Positions 9,327 through 21,659 of a DNA stretch of 64,000 bases are shown here, piece by piece. The notes beneath the pieces were generated by a model. The model was not told the origin of the DNA. It did no database searches and worked only from the letters and a program-made list of their open reading frames with translations. The number at the start of each line of letters is the position of its first letter. Positions within the stretch are counted from its first letter, which is position 1. Source of the DNA: Symsagittifera roscoffensis (taxonomy: Eukaryota; Xenacoelomorpha; Acoela; Convolutidae); contig NC_087067.1 of the NCBI RefSeq assembly GCF_963678635.1, forward strand, positions 11,019,716 through 11,083,715. Direction: 5' to 3'. The translations under genes were made by a program, and so were the position numbers.

Positions 9327-10580
9327 ATGTTATTTCCGGACGAGATCAACGAGTCGACGATCGGAGAAGCAACTAGAGTCGATGGTGTATCGGTTGGCAC
9401 AAAAGGGAGGCAAATTGCCCTTCTTGACCCCAAGACTGGAAAACGCCACGGAGAAAATCAAGAGAAGATGCGCCGCTTCTGGTGAAGCAGATCTGGGATT
9501 TTCTTGAGGAGCAACTGGGAATAGCTGAGAAGAAGGAGATGACGGTTGGCAGGTTCGTCCCAGCAGCCAATGAGGTCACGATTGGAGGGTTCTGGAGGGA
9601 GCACGCGAGAGGTGAGCTAAGGACGAGGAGGGATCATGAGATTCTCGAGTTCTTGAGTCCTTGTTGGGGAAAAGAGTTCCTGACCGAGGTGTACAGTGCG
9701 AAGGAGACTATCTTCAAGGCATTCATACAGGAGGTATTGAACATGCCTATCAGTCTGTTGCTGGCGCTGTACCTGGTTTACCCGAGGCACTTGTTTAATA
9801 TGGGCCCAGCATACATGTTCAGTCGTGGCGTGGGTACCCTCAGAATAGACGGGTACTTGACGTTAGTGCTTCTGACCCACGGTGAGCTGGCGTCATTTCA
9901 CCGACTGATGAGGTACGGGGAGCCCCTGTCGATGGGAAGAACACACTCGAGTATTGAGACCTACTCATACAAGTGTGCGGCAGGACTAAAGACGCTGCTA
10001 GTGCAGTACCTGTTGATGCAAAACAGGCACCTGACTGGTGAAGAGAAGAGCCCGAAGACAAGAGAAGAATGGAGAAGAGCGAATGGAGGCATGCCCCTAT
10101 TGACGGACCTATGCCTGGCCATGAGATCGGATCCCATGGGGATTATCCGGGGGCTAGGGGAGGTCGTGACCTGTATATATGGACCGGCCGTCACGTTCGC
10201 GTTTCCGGATCCTCTGGTGACGGCTTATCGATACTCCGTGACCCACGTGAGCCTCATAAGCGTACTAGATGGAACGACACTAAACTGGTGTCAGCAAGAG
10301 GTGCTGAGGGCACAAATGAGCAACACGGTGCTCTTCGGGGAGGTGAAGGATCCGGAGTTGGTCGTGTACAGTTTCCGTGGACAACTGCAATGCCGGATGG
10401 GAGGCAAGCGCGAGGGCCCCATCGAAACTTACCCCAAGTTCTGGAACTTGAATCCCTTGACAGCCAATGGGCAAGAAATCTTGAGAATCCCTACATGGAC
10501 GAAAAGCTTCGAGTTAGTGAAAAAGGAGCTAGAGGCGATATTGGAGAAAGAAGTCCTACCAACGAGCATTCCCGAGTTCC
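9327..10580 (+). pseudogene. Diverged relic of the element's first ORF (second conserved block only)
   Basis: The frame open from 9428 to 10741 encodes a protein resembling residues about 690-1000 of the first ORF at 3-3500. Shared blocks include GPA-x-F, LRxDGxLTL, LLxQYLLxQNR-x-xTGE, GGMPLLTDL and FAFPD. There is no ATG at the head of the homology (codon 9482 is GTG), and an in-frame TGA at 9425-9427 precedes it, so this is not an intact gene. An ATG-started frame at 9327-9485 leads into it in a shifted frame. The identity to the first ORF is clearly partial, so this is a different subfamily rather than a recent copy. The homology fades near 10560. Confidence 0.65.
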
Positions 10581-10835
10581 CCAACATGATTTCAGCAAAC
10601 AACATAGCCGACATTTTCTCATCGCCTGAAACTTTCAAAGCAAAATTGAAAATCTATCTGAAAAATAGAATTGATATGTTCAACTTAAACAACTCTTGTT
10701 CAATGCTACTTTGTTGCCATTGCATAAATTGCCGTTCGTGATGTCGTGTGTACATAATCATACCGTTTCTTTTGTTTGATGCCTTTATATTTTAAAGGGA
10801 ATAAATTCTTTTTGTAGTAGTAGTAATACTACAGT
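10580..10835 (+). mobile_element. Probable 3' end of a LINE-type retroposon
   Basis: The frame continuing to 10741 changes character after about 10580. It acquires an F-K-x-K-L-K-x-Y-L motif, as often found at the C-terminus of CR1/RTE-like reverse transcriptases. About 60 bp after the stop there is AATAAA, followed by a short GTA repeat (10816-10830). A C-terminal RT tail, polyadenylation signal and microsatellite tail together fit a severely 5'-truncated LINE that landed in the older relic. There is too little sequence to name a clade. Confidence 0.35.
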
Positions 10836-11188
10836 CTCTCAAAACTGGGATGCAGTTTTTTTTAACTACTCTTGATCTAGCATCAGCGTTTTGGCAGGTA
10901 CCTCTTAGGAAGCAGGACAGAGAGAAAACGGGATTTGTTGTGATCTGGGATTAGAGCCTGTGTAAAGGAAACGAAGGACTTATAACTTCTGACAATCTTA
11001 TAACTTCGAACCTAGACGAAATACATAATAACTTCTGGTCGTTTGAATCACCAATCGTTTTCTTAATTGAGCTCAGGTCTAACAGTGAGCAGCCTAAGAG
11101 TCTTTCAAGCCATTTTTTAAAAGCCACTGCAGAATTTTATTGTTTTTTGCAAAGTCCCAATTGGACTGTGGTCAAAAAGGCGGTTCTT

Positions 11189-11194
11189 TATAAA
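11189..11194 (+). promoter_or_regulatory. TATAAA box, candidate core promoter of NDUFA5
   Basis: A perfect TATAAA in a GC-mixed context, 277 bp upstream of the NDUFA5 start codon. A donor-like GGTGAGT near 11231 and an acceptor-like TTTTATTTTAG ending at 11463 would fit a 5' UTR intron between this box and the ATG. Position and motif only. Confidence 0.35.
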
Positions 11195-11470
11195 CGGCAT
11201 TTCATAAGCTATGCGTTTCTGCGATGTCTCGGGTGAGTGGACCACTTTATATTTTTGGGTGAGTGTTCAGTCCCCTTCCGTGCTACCTGCTTTCTCTGAT
11301 TGTATTGTTTTCGTTAGTTAATTTTTAAAAAGTTCATCTTTAAAAAATTTGAAATTTAGCGTTGTTTTTTTTTCGAAATTTAAGTTTCTAAAACAATAAT
11401 TTTTTGTTGGTTTCCTTGAGTTTATTGACTTCTGCAGCTTGCTTGATTTTGGTTTTATTTTAGGGTTGCT

Positions 11471-11946
11471 ATGTCTGCAGCGAAGAAGTTGACGACAGGA
11501 CTGACTGGCTTAGCTGTTCAATCTAAGCCTAATGATATGCTGAAGCTCCTGTACAACAAAACCCTAATGCATCTGACAAAGTATCCACAAGTAAATCTTT
11601 TTGTTTCCTCAATACGTTAAAGGAAAAAATGTTGTGTTTGGCCTTGACTTACCAATGCTAGCCGTGTGGAATTGATTGAGGGTTTTTGTTGCTCTAGGAC
11701 AGCAAATACAAAGTTGCGACAGAACATATTGTTAAGAAAAAACTGAATTACGTCAAATCGGAGCCGGATAGAGAAAAGCTGGAACGATTACTAGGCGTGC
11801 AACTTGAGGAAGCTATCATTGACGCTCAGCGAGAAGTCGTGTTGTCACGAACCTTGAAAGAATATCAACCATGGCAGTCTTTAATGGGAGATGCACCTCC
11901 TAGTCAATACGATTGGCCTCCTATTTCAAAGTTTCATCAGAAATGA
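11471..11946 (+). CDS. NDUFA5: NADH dehydrogenase (complex I) subunit NDUFA5, 2 exons
   Basis: Exons 11471-11590 and 11698-11946 are joined across a 107 bp GT-AG intron in phase 0, giving 122 residues (human protein 116). The N-terminus has the family hallmark TTGLTGLAV (residues 8-16), followed by the helical region with LLYNKTL. The middle shows YKVATEHIV and VKSEPDREKLERLLG, close to the family pattern, and the C-terminus ends with the W-P element (YDWPP) that marks this subunit. NDUFA5 is an accessory subunit of the hydrophilic arm of mitochondrial complex I, on the matrix side. The gene precedes AP3S on the same strand with 1.9 kb between them. No frame break is seen. Confidence 0.9.
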
Positions 11947-13809
11947 AAGAATTTAATTGTCGAACTAACTGCTGAAAATCTTAAAACGGCTATATAAATT
12001 TAATTTTTGGATTTGATTGACTGTTCTTCTTTCTATCGTCCATGAGGTGAATACAACTGTGATTTTTTTTGGTCGATAATATTTTCTGTTGGGTAGCTTG
12101 TCAAGCCTCAGCTTCGCCTTCGTGTCGAAAAAACAGGTTTTCATGTTTTTTTTTGTTTCATTATCGAAACAAGCGATTTATTTCAAACAGCAAGTACAAT
12201 CATAAAAACTTCATTTCAGAATTTTTCCAACCTTATATACCTCTCGATTTTTTAAAAATGCCTGAACCATACATGTTTTTGCTTAATGATTCTCAATGTA
12301 TTACTTGCCAGTGTGGATAATTATTTTATGCAAGAGTTGTCTATGTATATTTGGTAGAACGTTTGCTGTGATACCTAATTTGCATATGTAGCTGCTTTGT
12401 TGGTGGCTAATGTTAGTTGATTTCCAAGGCCATTGGCGTAGATGCGAGAACTTGAGACTCCAAATTTCCTGGTCGTAGATTCGAATCCGCAATAGAAAAA
12501 GTTTTAATTTGCAAGGCTTATTTTCACCTTTTTCTAGTTTTCTTTTTTCAGTTGATTTTTTGTCGCTTATGTTTGTATAGCGCAGCTTTGTCTCTGTGTT
12601 TTACGCTTGCGAAGAGCAAGCGTTATCAAATTGGCTTATTATTTTCGGGTAAACAAATTGTTTAACAAAATCACTGAATCATTTGCTTGTCTTAGTTTAG
12701 TAGTTTATCAAGTTCGAGGTTCCAATTTAGTCTGCTCAGTGTGAAGTTAACTTCCGTATTGAGACGAGAAAAGTAATGGATTCATTCCTAGCCAGGAGGT
12801 GAGTTTTATAGAAAATATTTTTTTTTGGAGAAATTCAAGTATTTTTGTCTGCTTTTTGTTGTCGGGTTACTTTCCAAAACATGCAGGTTTCTTCTAGATG
12901 GAACAAGCTTTTCTAGAAATTTAAGGCATTTTAGTTTGTTTTTGTAATTTATAAGTTAGCTTTTTCCAATTTCATATAGTTTTTCTTGCTTTTTTTGCTC
13001 AATAGGTTTATTTGACCTAAATGGTTTAAGCAAAAGTGAGATCTTTGTTGCAAAACGTTGTTGCTCAAAATAATTCATGGCAATTTTGTTTAAGGTTCAA
13101 CAATCGTCTGCTCAAGTTTTGTCGGCTTCAGTGGCGCTAGATAAATTTTTCTGAATGCTAATTTAACCCTGTTTTTTGTTTTCTCGGAATGTGTTATCTT
13201 AAATTGAACATCATATAAGACAAACGTATGAAATTTTCGTAGATAGTTATTCAAATGCATATCGACTGAATTGCTTCCGATTCATTTTCTTCGTTTGAGT
13301 TTCATCGCAAGTGGCGCGAAGCAATGCTTCGCATCTGTGTAACAAACTGAAAATTATTGACATGAAGAAAACTCGTTTGTCTTATCCTCCTACCTTCTGA
13401 TTTTTGTCGGCTTAATGGCCTCTGCAGGGACTTTTGTGATTTTTACTTTATAGTGGCCACAGCGCGAACTCTGCTGGTACTTTTTTGCTTATTTAAAAGT
13501 CCATTTGAGAAAATGTTGCGGTGGTGCAGGTAATTAAGTCTTAGAAATTTTAGCTGATTTTTGAAAAACTTCTGATCTACGATTATAGGACAATTTTAAG
13601 TGCCCATGAACGTAGCAAAAACTCTAAAATAGGTCTTAAATAGGTGATTTTGTTCAGGGATTTTTTGAAGTTTAAACTCAATTGCTGAAAGGAAGGCAGC
13701 CCCTCTCTCGAATAATAAACACTAAACACAAAAAATTGAAAGTAAAAACCTAGGTGAGATTGATGACAACAATTGAGGAATCTAATATATTTTTGATTTA
13801 TAGACGAAA
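11947..13809. other. Intergenic stretch between NDUFA5 and AP3S with repeat fragments
   Basis: AT-rich with long T runs and no protein-like frame. It contains the SINE-like fragment at 12380-12640. A short palindromic stretch (gcgaagcaatgcttcgc near 13317-13333) followed by atctgtgtaac recurs in similar form at other repeat ends in the window. The promoter of AP3S must lie in the right part, but I see no clear TATA box. Confidence 0.4.
12380..12640 (+). repeat. tRNA-derived SINE-like repeat, right-end copy
   Basis: A box-A-like string (TTGGCGTAGATGCG, about 12433-12446) is followed some 35 bp later by a box-B-like string (TAGATTCGAATCC, about 12476-12488), as in tRNA-derived SINEs. A T-rich tail follows, then gcgcagctttgtctctgtg. 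Related sequence is present at the right ends of the complex repeats at 17150-17345 and 39400-39620. It is not a functional tRNA: no acceptor stem can be formed. Confidence 0.4.
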
Positions 13810-16800
13810 ATGATCAAAGCTATACTTATCTTCAACAACCACGGGAAACCCCGCTTGCTGAAATTTTATCACCAATATGTGAGTTTATGTAAATTTTGAT
13901 GCTGAGTTATTTTTATTAACATATTTTTTCATCCTAAAGAGTCTCAAATGAGTCTCAAATGTTAATTTTATAGACTGAAGACCAGCAACAAGCAATCTTG
14001 AGAGAAGTTTTCTCAATTGTGTCAAAGCGTGAAGATAATGTGTGCAATTTCCTGGAATCTGTATCTTTGTAAGTATATATGTGCTTAACTTTCTCCAATT
14101 AATGCTCTCCGACAGATAAGACGAAAGCTGTTAAGACGACAGCCGTTTTTGACGGGACTTAAAGACGACGCTTCGTACAATTCTCCAATTTTATTTCTGA
14201 GTAATATCAAGCGCTTGAATTCGAACAGTTATTTCAACTGTTTTTACAACTACTGATTGTCTTAATATCAATCATGTCGCTTTATTTTCTTTTTTTTTAT
14301 TTACCAACAATTGGATTGTTAAATCAGAATTCAAAATAATGACTGGTTTGTTATTTTGTAGAATAACGGGATCAGATGACAAGCTAATCTACAGACACTA
14401 TGCCACTCTCTACTTCGTGTTTTGTGTGGACTCTTCTGAGAGTGAGCTGGGAATCCTAGATCTCATTCAGGTATCTTTGCCTTGTCTTCACTTTCCATGT
14501 GAACAAATTCTTGGTCTTTTAGTTAACGGCTCAAATTTCGTATTCCCGAAGCCCGAGAGCAGTGTAAATGCTCGCCTCTGATTGGTCGAAATCAAATAAA
14601 TTGTTCAAATATAGTTGGACTTAAATGCTTCATTTTTAATGTGGGAATGGTTACAAATTTTTGGACCTTTTCGCATCAAATTAATTAACCTTTATGAAGG
14701 ATAAGCACCTCAAACGTCAATGATTATATTCAGCAGACAGTTAACATGTTAAATGTTGCAATAAGATTGGCTGTGAAGAATTATTGTAACCAAGTGAAAG
14801 ATCTCTTCCAATAATTTCGGTCCCTTTTGCCGGGTCTTCTTATCATTCTCGCAGTTTAATTTCAGCAGACAGTCATCATGTGAAATATTGCATTAAGATT
14901 TGCTGTGAAAGAATTCTTTCAACCAAGTGAACGATCTCTTCCATATTTTTGGTCCCTTTTGCCGGGTCTTCTTATCATTCTCGCAGTTTAATTTCAGCAG
15001 ACAGTCATCATGTGAAATATTGCATTAAGATTTGCTGTGAAAGAATTCTTTCGACCAAGTGAACGATCTCTTCCATATTTTTGGTCCCTTTTGCCGGGTA
15101 TTCTTATCATTCTCGCATTTTAAGAAAGAGTGGAGATTTTATAAACAGTTTTGGTATTTTATAAACAGAAAAATCATAAGGTTGCTTTAAAGTACATATA
15201 AATTAAAGAAATGAAAGGTACTATTGGGAGAGGTTGTTAAATATATGCTTTTTCTCATCCCACGAGGATTAACCAATTTGGGTTACAAGTGGTATTACAA
15301 GGTTGAGTATGGAGTCTAGATAAATTTAGTCTTGAGACCTTCTTCAGCCTCCACAGACTCGTTATAGACAAAGGCTTGTAAATTTTGACAACTCGAACTT
15401 TTCTTTCTTGATTTAAGTTTCAGTTTTCGGACTTTCGTGTGTCTGCTTAATGCTTGTCGTCTTTTTTGCTTTCACACATGCGAAGTGTAGCGTCATAGTG
15501 CGGTATCCACTTTTTTCAGCCTAAGTCGCAAATAAAATTCTCATATATTTGATGACACTTTTGTCTTTTTATATCGTTTACTTTTGCTGCATAGCAGTAT
15601 ATTTTCAATCTGGTTTATTGATGGCTAGTGCCTGTTAGGAAAAAACAAGCATTTCAAAAATAAATGGGATTCAGTTTTTATGATTTTTTAGACGCTTCGA
15701 AAAGTTTTTGAACTTTTTCCAAAAATTTAGTTTTCCTCGAGAACTACTTCAGAAAGTGTTTCAAGTAGAAAGATCGACTACTACCCTGTGTGCTTGCATA
15801 TTCCGCCAGTCTCTTTTTTTCTTCACTCGAAGTTCTACGAAAATTACCTGGACAAATCTGAGGCTAAGGGTTTAATCAAAATAACGTGTTCTGGGGATCT
15901 CCCCTGCATAAGCTTTTACAAGCTAATTGCTTTAGAAATAGAGTTATGACCTTGAAAAATGTCCAAATTTTGACCGTCTTTTGGAAACTTTTCCTTTTCT
16001 CGAAAACTTCCCTGCCAAATCGATGTTAAGTGTTTAAACAGAACAGTTTTTGTGAACCCTCTTTGCCTAACTGGGGTCGTCTTAATTTTTTAATGAAAAA
16101 GAATCGATTTAAAAAATGTGCAATAATTGGAGTTTTCTGACTTTTCTCGAAAACTGCTCTGCGGAATCTAAGACTAAGAGTTTCATCGAAAAATGTGCGT
16201 TAAGAATTTCCTCGTTTGAGCTGTTCTGCCTTAAGTTTTCTAGAAATGTAATGTTTAAAAGCAAGTCCTTTTTTGGCTCGTTTTTGGAGTAGGTTTGATG
16301 TTCTCGAAAAGCAAACCTATGTGACAAATGGGAGATTAAGGTTTCAATCGATGAATTAATTTGTAGCGACAACCACTGCGTAATCAAATTTTTCCAATTT
16401 TGACAAGGAATCTGCTATGGATTAACGAAATAATTGATTTTTTGACCTTTTCTGATGAAAAAGTTATCGCTTAGAAAATTAAAATTTTTGAAGTTTTGCC
16501 GTATTTGAAACGCTTTGACTTCTCGAAAAATAGCCTGCGAAATCTGAGAAATTAAATTTGATCGCCAAAGCTGGTAGTAGGATTCTTTCGGCATAAGCAG
16601 CTACGTCCTATTGTTTTGTTGAAATACTGCTATGAACTTATTTTTGAGATTTTGATCGTTTCTCGGTGATTTTAGTCGGAAACTACCCTGGCAAATCTGA
16701 GATAGTGCAATCGAAAAAACACCGGTGCTTGGAAATTTATCTGCGTAGCGGCTACGACCTTCTTTTTGTAGAAAAGCGATGTTGGACTAAGCAAAAGTAA

Positions 16801-19627
16801 TTTATGGGAGTTAATTGATTTTCTCGAAAACTACTACCAAAACTGAGATTCAATCGGTAAAAGAATCCCCGGCATGAGATGATTTTTTCAGTTTTGTTAA
16901 TGAATCCGCTATGGTTCTAACAATGTTTGAGTTTTTTGCTCATTTTTGGGCTGCGTCCCAAAAAAGACCGTGCCAGTTCCGAAACGGAGATGTTTTAATT
17001 TCCTCTGCAAGACCTTGTTCCACGTACTTTTGACAGGAATTAGGTATAGACCTGGTAATTGTAGTTTTTGACATTATGACGGGTTTTGAAAATGACACAT
17101 TACCTTTCGGATCAGTACTATTTTAAAATTTTTATTAATCAGGTACTTCCAGCTTTAACTGGGCTTCTATTGTTTAATTTTTTTAAGCGGCCATGGCATA
17201 GATTTAGGCCGTGTGACGATTGATATTAAGGGCTAAGGTTCGATTGCACCTAGCATAATTTTTATTAGTTTTATCTTTTTTTCATTTTTCATTTTTGACC
17301 TTTTAGAGCTTGTATTTGCAAAGTGCAGCTTCGCCTGTGCTAGAGTTTTTTTAAGCGTCTCTGTGAGAGTTTTGGGAAAATGAAAAAAGACTTGCTAAGA
17401 AAGATGATGTTTTTGTAGGTGTTTGTGGAGACATTAGACAAGTGCTTTGAGAATGTGTGTGAGCTGGACTTGATCTTCCATGTAGACAGAGTACACTACA
17501 TACTGCAGGAGATTGTGATGGGTGGGATGGTGTTAGAGACAAACATGAACGAGATACTGTTGCGCGTGAACGAACAGGACAAGATTGAGAAACAGGAGGT
17601 AAGTGGAGCTCAAGTTGTATCCCCTCCCTGTTGATGTTAATTACCCCCCGCCCTTCCTGTTGTAGCTAGTAAAGAATTAGCACCCCTCTGAAAAACTAAT
17701 TTTCAATGGTTAAACATATGTTCGTTTTGTGCTTTGTTAAGAAGATTGCATTATGAAGAAGGGGTTAAGGCTTAACAGGATCCCTCAGATGCACTTTCAG
17801 GTCTTATGCATGTGATGTAATCAGTGATAAAGAGTAAAAAAAATCGAACAGCTACAATTAACTGAAAAAAAAAACATTTGACAAAAAGTTACATTTAAAC
17901 TTGAAACTTCAAGCGACATAGTGATTTAAATTCAGACTGAAAAACTAGCTGTTGATGAAGAAGAATTAATGAAGACTTTGAATCACCTATAGTTTTGTGC
18001 AGTGATTATAATTGTTGCTAGCCATATCTAACTCATTACATAGCATATTAGTGCAAACGCGCCTGTTCTCGATTAACACATATTGATAATTTTTGCTGGT
18101 AGTTTACGAAACGAATCATGTTCGTGAAAAAATTCACGGCAGCATACAATAAGCAGATACCTCCGTTCTTAACCGTGTTTCAACTGTAAACAGAAGAAGA
18201 TGTTGTCTTCTAACTCGGGCGACCAAGTGGCAAGGATCCGGACTCCTCTGGGTCCCTCGAATAGCGAGATCCTCAAGCTACCCTACCAATCGGGAGTGCT
18301 GTAGCCTCTCAATCTTAAGCCACATGCAGTTCTCGATTGGAATTAAAAGTATACATAAAGATAATACAGGTCCAAGTCGTTCTGTTAATTTTCTAAACTA
18401 TTTGAGTCTGATATCCAAAATATCTTTCTGTTAACATTCTATCAAAGTATTCTGGCTACTCAAAATAAATCAAGAGGATTATGAAATCAAGTATCATTAT
18501 TGCTTTTTACTTTACTTTGTTCATACAAACCATTAATGGTGCGAACGTGATGAAATGTTCTTTTCAAAGCAGATTATTCAAAGGAAACTAAAAGTCTCTT
18601 ATTTAAGAGTCTGGTACCCGAAATTCTTTGAAAGCCTTAAAATTGGTTTAGGCTCAAATTTGTTTTTTCGGTTTGACTTAGGTTCCAACTTCAGTTCATT
18701 TTCTTTTTTTCTAGGAAGGCAAATTCCACCATCGAAAAGCAAAAGCGAAAAAAGTGATTGACTTCTAGATTCGAAAAGGAATTTAGTTATCAGATTTCCA
18801 AGCGAAATAATTTTTTTAACCTATTCATCCAGCTTTCTCAAATTGATTTTTTTTAACCAAACAAAAACCAATCATAAATTGTTGTAGAAACTCAAAAAGC
18901 TTTAAGGCCATCTAATTTTTTTCTTGGAAATTCGAAAGCTGAGATTTTTTCAAAAAAAATGACACGCTGAAACAGCTGCTGCATATTATAGCAAGCGATT
19001 GAAAGTTTTCTTACTTTAATTTAAACTGAGAAGTTTCATCAGATATATTTAATCATCAAGATATTAAAGTTGAGTCAGCCTCAATTTTTTCACATTATTT
19101 TTAAAAATTTCATGAAATGTCTGGTGAGTTAGACCACAATCAATTTTGAAACTTTGTCTCGTAAAATATTGCTATCAATGTCATATCATTTTCCGTTTCG
19201 CATTTCATAAAATTGAAAATTCATCTAATTGAGCCAGGTTTTCAGATCTTTAGGTTTTAAGAAACATTTACCATTGTCAGAAAAATATGATTTATGATTT
19301 TTTTAAGGTGTAATTGAATAATTGATTGAGTTTATAATTGACTTTTACTCGAGAAAAATTAGGCCAGCCATCCGGTTGTCATTAAAAACAGGCCGCTCAT
19401 TTGCAAAAAATTATTTTTAAGTTTTTACGGAAATATAGAACCATTAACACTGATTCTCAATTGGTGTTTCGAGCTGCCTTGTATATCAGTTAGTATCATG
19501 ACAGTTTTTTTTTCAGGCTGGCTTACAAGCAGTTCCAGGCAAAGCAATTTCTGCAGTAAAGAATATGGAAATGCCGCGACTACCTTCAGGACTAGCAATG
19601 CCAACCCTAGGCTCATTTAAATCATAG
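13810..19627 (+). CDS. AP3S: AP-3 complex sigma subunit, 5 exons
   Basis: Exons 13810-13878, 13974-14068, 14362-14470, 17419-17598 and 19517-19627 all have GT-AG borders and keep frame, giving 187 residues (vertebrate sigma-3 about 193). The start MIKAILIFNNHGKPRL, the core IYRHYATLYFVFCVD (64-78), ELGILDLIQVFVETLDKCF (83-101) and VMGGMVLETNMNEI are near-identical to animal AP-3 sigma. The longin-like adaptor fold covers about 1-145. The longer C-terminal tail (AGL...AISAVKNM...) separates it from AP-1 and AP-2 sigma. AP-3 sorts cargo from the Golgi and endosomes to lysosome-related organelles. Introns are 95, 293, 2948 and 1918 bp; intron 3 holds two repeat blocks. I cannot tell AP3S1 from AP3S2; most invertebrates have one gene. 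Confidence 0.95.
14722..15126 (+). repeat. Three-copy tandem repeat, 132 bp period, in AP3S intron 3
   Basis: The string cagcagacag starts at 14731, 14863 and 14995, spacing 132 bp twice. Each unit continues with a block containing catgt-aaatgttgca, then tcccttttgccgggt and cttatcattctcgca. Units 2 and 3 differ at only a few positions, while unit 1 is more diverged, so the last duplication is the younger one. No coding potential. Confidence 0.85.
15465..17345 (+). repeat. Complex repeat with internal degenerate tandem array, copy 1 (AP3S intron 3)
   Basis: The left part (15465-15700) matches 37605-37815: gcgaag-start, cctaagtcg-caataaaa, tatatcgttta, then tagacgct. The centre is a degenerate tandem array in which the phrase ctcgaaaactaccctgccaa (or a close variant) with following aatctgaga recurs near 15725, 15840, 15995, 16147, 16300, 16523, 16680 and 16830, mostly at about 150-160 bp spacing. 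The right end (17140-17345) carries a tRNA-like box pair and a T-rich tail shared with 12380-12640 and 39400-39620. No ORF is seen. Most likely a non-autonomous composite repeat. Confidence 0.55.
18205..18330. other. Short GC-richer block in AP3S intron 4
   Basis: About 120 bp of visibly higher G+C (around gactcctctgggtccctcg to gggagtgctgtagcctctc) in otherwise AT-rich intron 4. No ORF and no second copy were noticed in the window. Possibly a fragment of an inserted element. The rest of intron 4 (17599-19516) shows nothing recognisable. Confidence 0.25.
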
Positions 19628-21387
19628 TCAATCATCGAAGCTCTCTAGACGAGAATCATTATTTGTTCATTATTAATCTTGTCGCATTTTCCGAATTGAG
19701 TAGTAATTGGAATTCGAAATCTAAATTTATTGAATATTTATTGCTTGGATGTTATAATGGTGCAGTTTATAATGATACCAGGTTGGTTGAAGGCGCAATG
19801 TTACGCAGGAATAGTATACTCTTTTCGTGCTACGAAAATTTTTAAAACTTACATGTAAATTGCGTTTTTTTATTGTATAACTTTATTAAATTCAGTATCA
19901 GCTTACTATAGAGGCGTTCGACCAAAGTTTTTCGAGTTTCCTATAAACCCGGGTTGAGGAAGTTTGAAGTACAATTCTGTTACCATGGCTCATACATTTC
20001 ATACATTAGAAAAATCGCATGAAAACTATGATCAGCATTTTCCCATACATGGAGTTGTATGAATAGCCTTCCACCATAAATAGTAATTAAATGGCTAGCA
20101 TTCCGCCATAAATGAGAAGTGAAATTATTTTGATATCATCAACTAGAGTCGGTTGTTTCGACGATATATCAGTGTTAAACGACAGAAAGTTTTATGGCTT
20201 TTTTTAACATCTTGAGATTTCTGTCGCCAGACTTAAAGTAGCATTACGACAAAATTTACCGAGAGACTACTAAGCCGAAAATATTTGGGTGCATTCACGT
20301 TTAGCCAAGTAACAATTATTAAGCAATGAACAGAAGCCGACTGCATTTAAGGCTAAGATACCTTTAAAGTGACGAACTAAAATATAAACCTTGTATTTCA
20401 AGTGCCTGCAACAATAAGAGCGTTAGAAATGGCTTTCAATTAGGCTAAAATTTGCTGAACCTTCAGAAGAATACATGGTACGGGAACCTGGTCTACAAAA
20501 AATTAAACAGACCCTCAATAGTTTGAAGAGAATCTGAGTCAGTTACTTGAACCTCTTACACGAAGAACGGAGTCGGCATTGGTTTTTTCTGCCTCGAGAG
20601 TAATCATGGTATTTGGTTAGCCATACAAGTATAGAAAAGTATTTTGCAATCCCGACTCGTGTTCGGATATGAAAGATATTATGATGAAAAAAAATTTGGG
20701 CCTGAAATAAAAAAATTAACCCCTAATCCTAATAAGGTGACTATTTGGAGTCGTTCACTGGCTTACCAAGGATCCCCTTTTATAGGTAAAAGGGATTAGA
20801 AAAAACCGGCAGAGGAGTATATTTTAATCTAACAAAAGATTAACCATGCCGATACAACCCCATTCGGCTATTACGTAGTATTTTACTTACCGAGACAATA
20901 TTTTACTTAATCTGCAATCTTTGAATTGCATTAAAATGAAATTGCTGTATAGAACTGTATACGCCAATAGTGAGCTAGTGAGGCTAAATTCCAAGCAGCG
21001 TGTTCATATAATATAAGGGAAAACTTTGGTGGAATCTTTCTTGAAAAAAGACAACATCCCTGTACAAGGACCTTTTCCAACAAATAAAATTAACACTCTT
21101 CATGGCACAAAACCTTTTGTGTAGCGATGTTGAGCAGTGAAGTCATTTTAAGTTTTCAAAAAACACGACAGAACAATAAGGATCTGCGCAGATTGGTTAT
21201 CGAATGGACACATCAACAAGAAATTAACCTCACTGTTCACAGACCGCAATCCAGACTTGAAACTGCTGCAGACGGCCCCAGAGAATGTGCTGAAGTTCGT
21301 TCGAAAGACTGGGCTTTTCTAGCCCCCTATTTCAAGATAGAAGGCCGTCACACACCAACAACAACAACAGAGCGCAAGGAATTAACC
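19628..21387. other. Intergenic stretch, nothing recognisable
   Basis: AT-rich DNA downstream of AP3S. Only local features are seen: a short near-duplication around 20075-20112 (cctt/catt-ccaccataaat phrases) and a small hairpin CCCTTTTA/TAAAAGGG near 20774-20793. The 101-codon plus frame at 21127-21432 has no protein-like character that I recognise. Confidence 0.4.
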
Positions 21388-21659
21388 TCACACGACAAAG
21401 CCATACAATCTGATCCATGCCTGAACAACTAAATCCAGTCCTATCACAGTTATGTTTTTACATGGTCCACTCACATAATCCAAGGTTCCTAGGGCAATAA
21501 CTCGAATTCCAAGACTGGTGCATCTGAATTTGTCCAAGGGAAAACTTTTTCATAGTAGCCTCGCTGAAAATCTACTAACATCTGACCATCGCCAAAAAGT
21601 TCTAAGCCAGAGTGGCAAACCGATGTTTGTAGATCTGCACTGCCAAACGAAGATATCAT
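21388..21659 (-). pseudogene. Broken fragment resembling a polinton/adintovirus capsid-type protein
   Basis: The minus frame from ATG at 21659 runs 56 codons to TAG at 21489. A one-base frame change near the stop continues a protein-like stretch to 21388. The order of elements, short lead, S-x-LELF, RGYYEKV, APVLEFEL, then G-x-LDYV after the frame break, is the pattern I know from the widespread family of polinton/Maverick-type proteins (nematode F54H12.2-like). This is recognition by eye only. The rest of the protein is absent. It lies just downstream, on the same strand, of the basic fragment at 21842-22242, which supports one inserted element. Left broken as found. Confidence 0.4.

Noticed and set aside
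9482-10741. Intact 419-residue gene
   Set aside because: The apparent start is GTG, the frame is preceded by an in-frame stop, and homology covers only one block of the parent ORF with a LINE-like tail fused on; it is a relic.
12430-12490. tRNA gene
   Set aside because: Box A and box B are present but no acceptor or anticodon stem forms and it is embedded in a repeat; SINE-like instead.
14722-15126. CRISPR-like array
   Set aside because: Long 132 bp direct units without spacers in an animal intron; a plain tandem repeat.
21127-21432. 101-residue plus-strand gene
   Set aside because: No recognisable features, and the opposite strand carries the polinton-like fragment over its right end.
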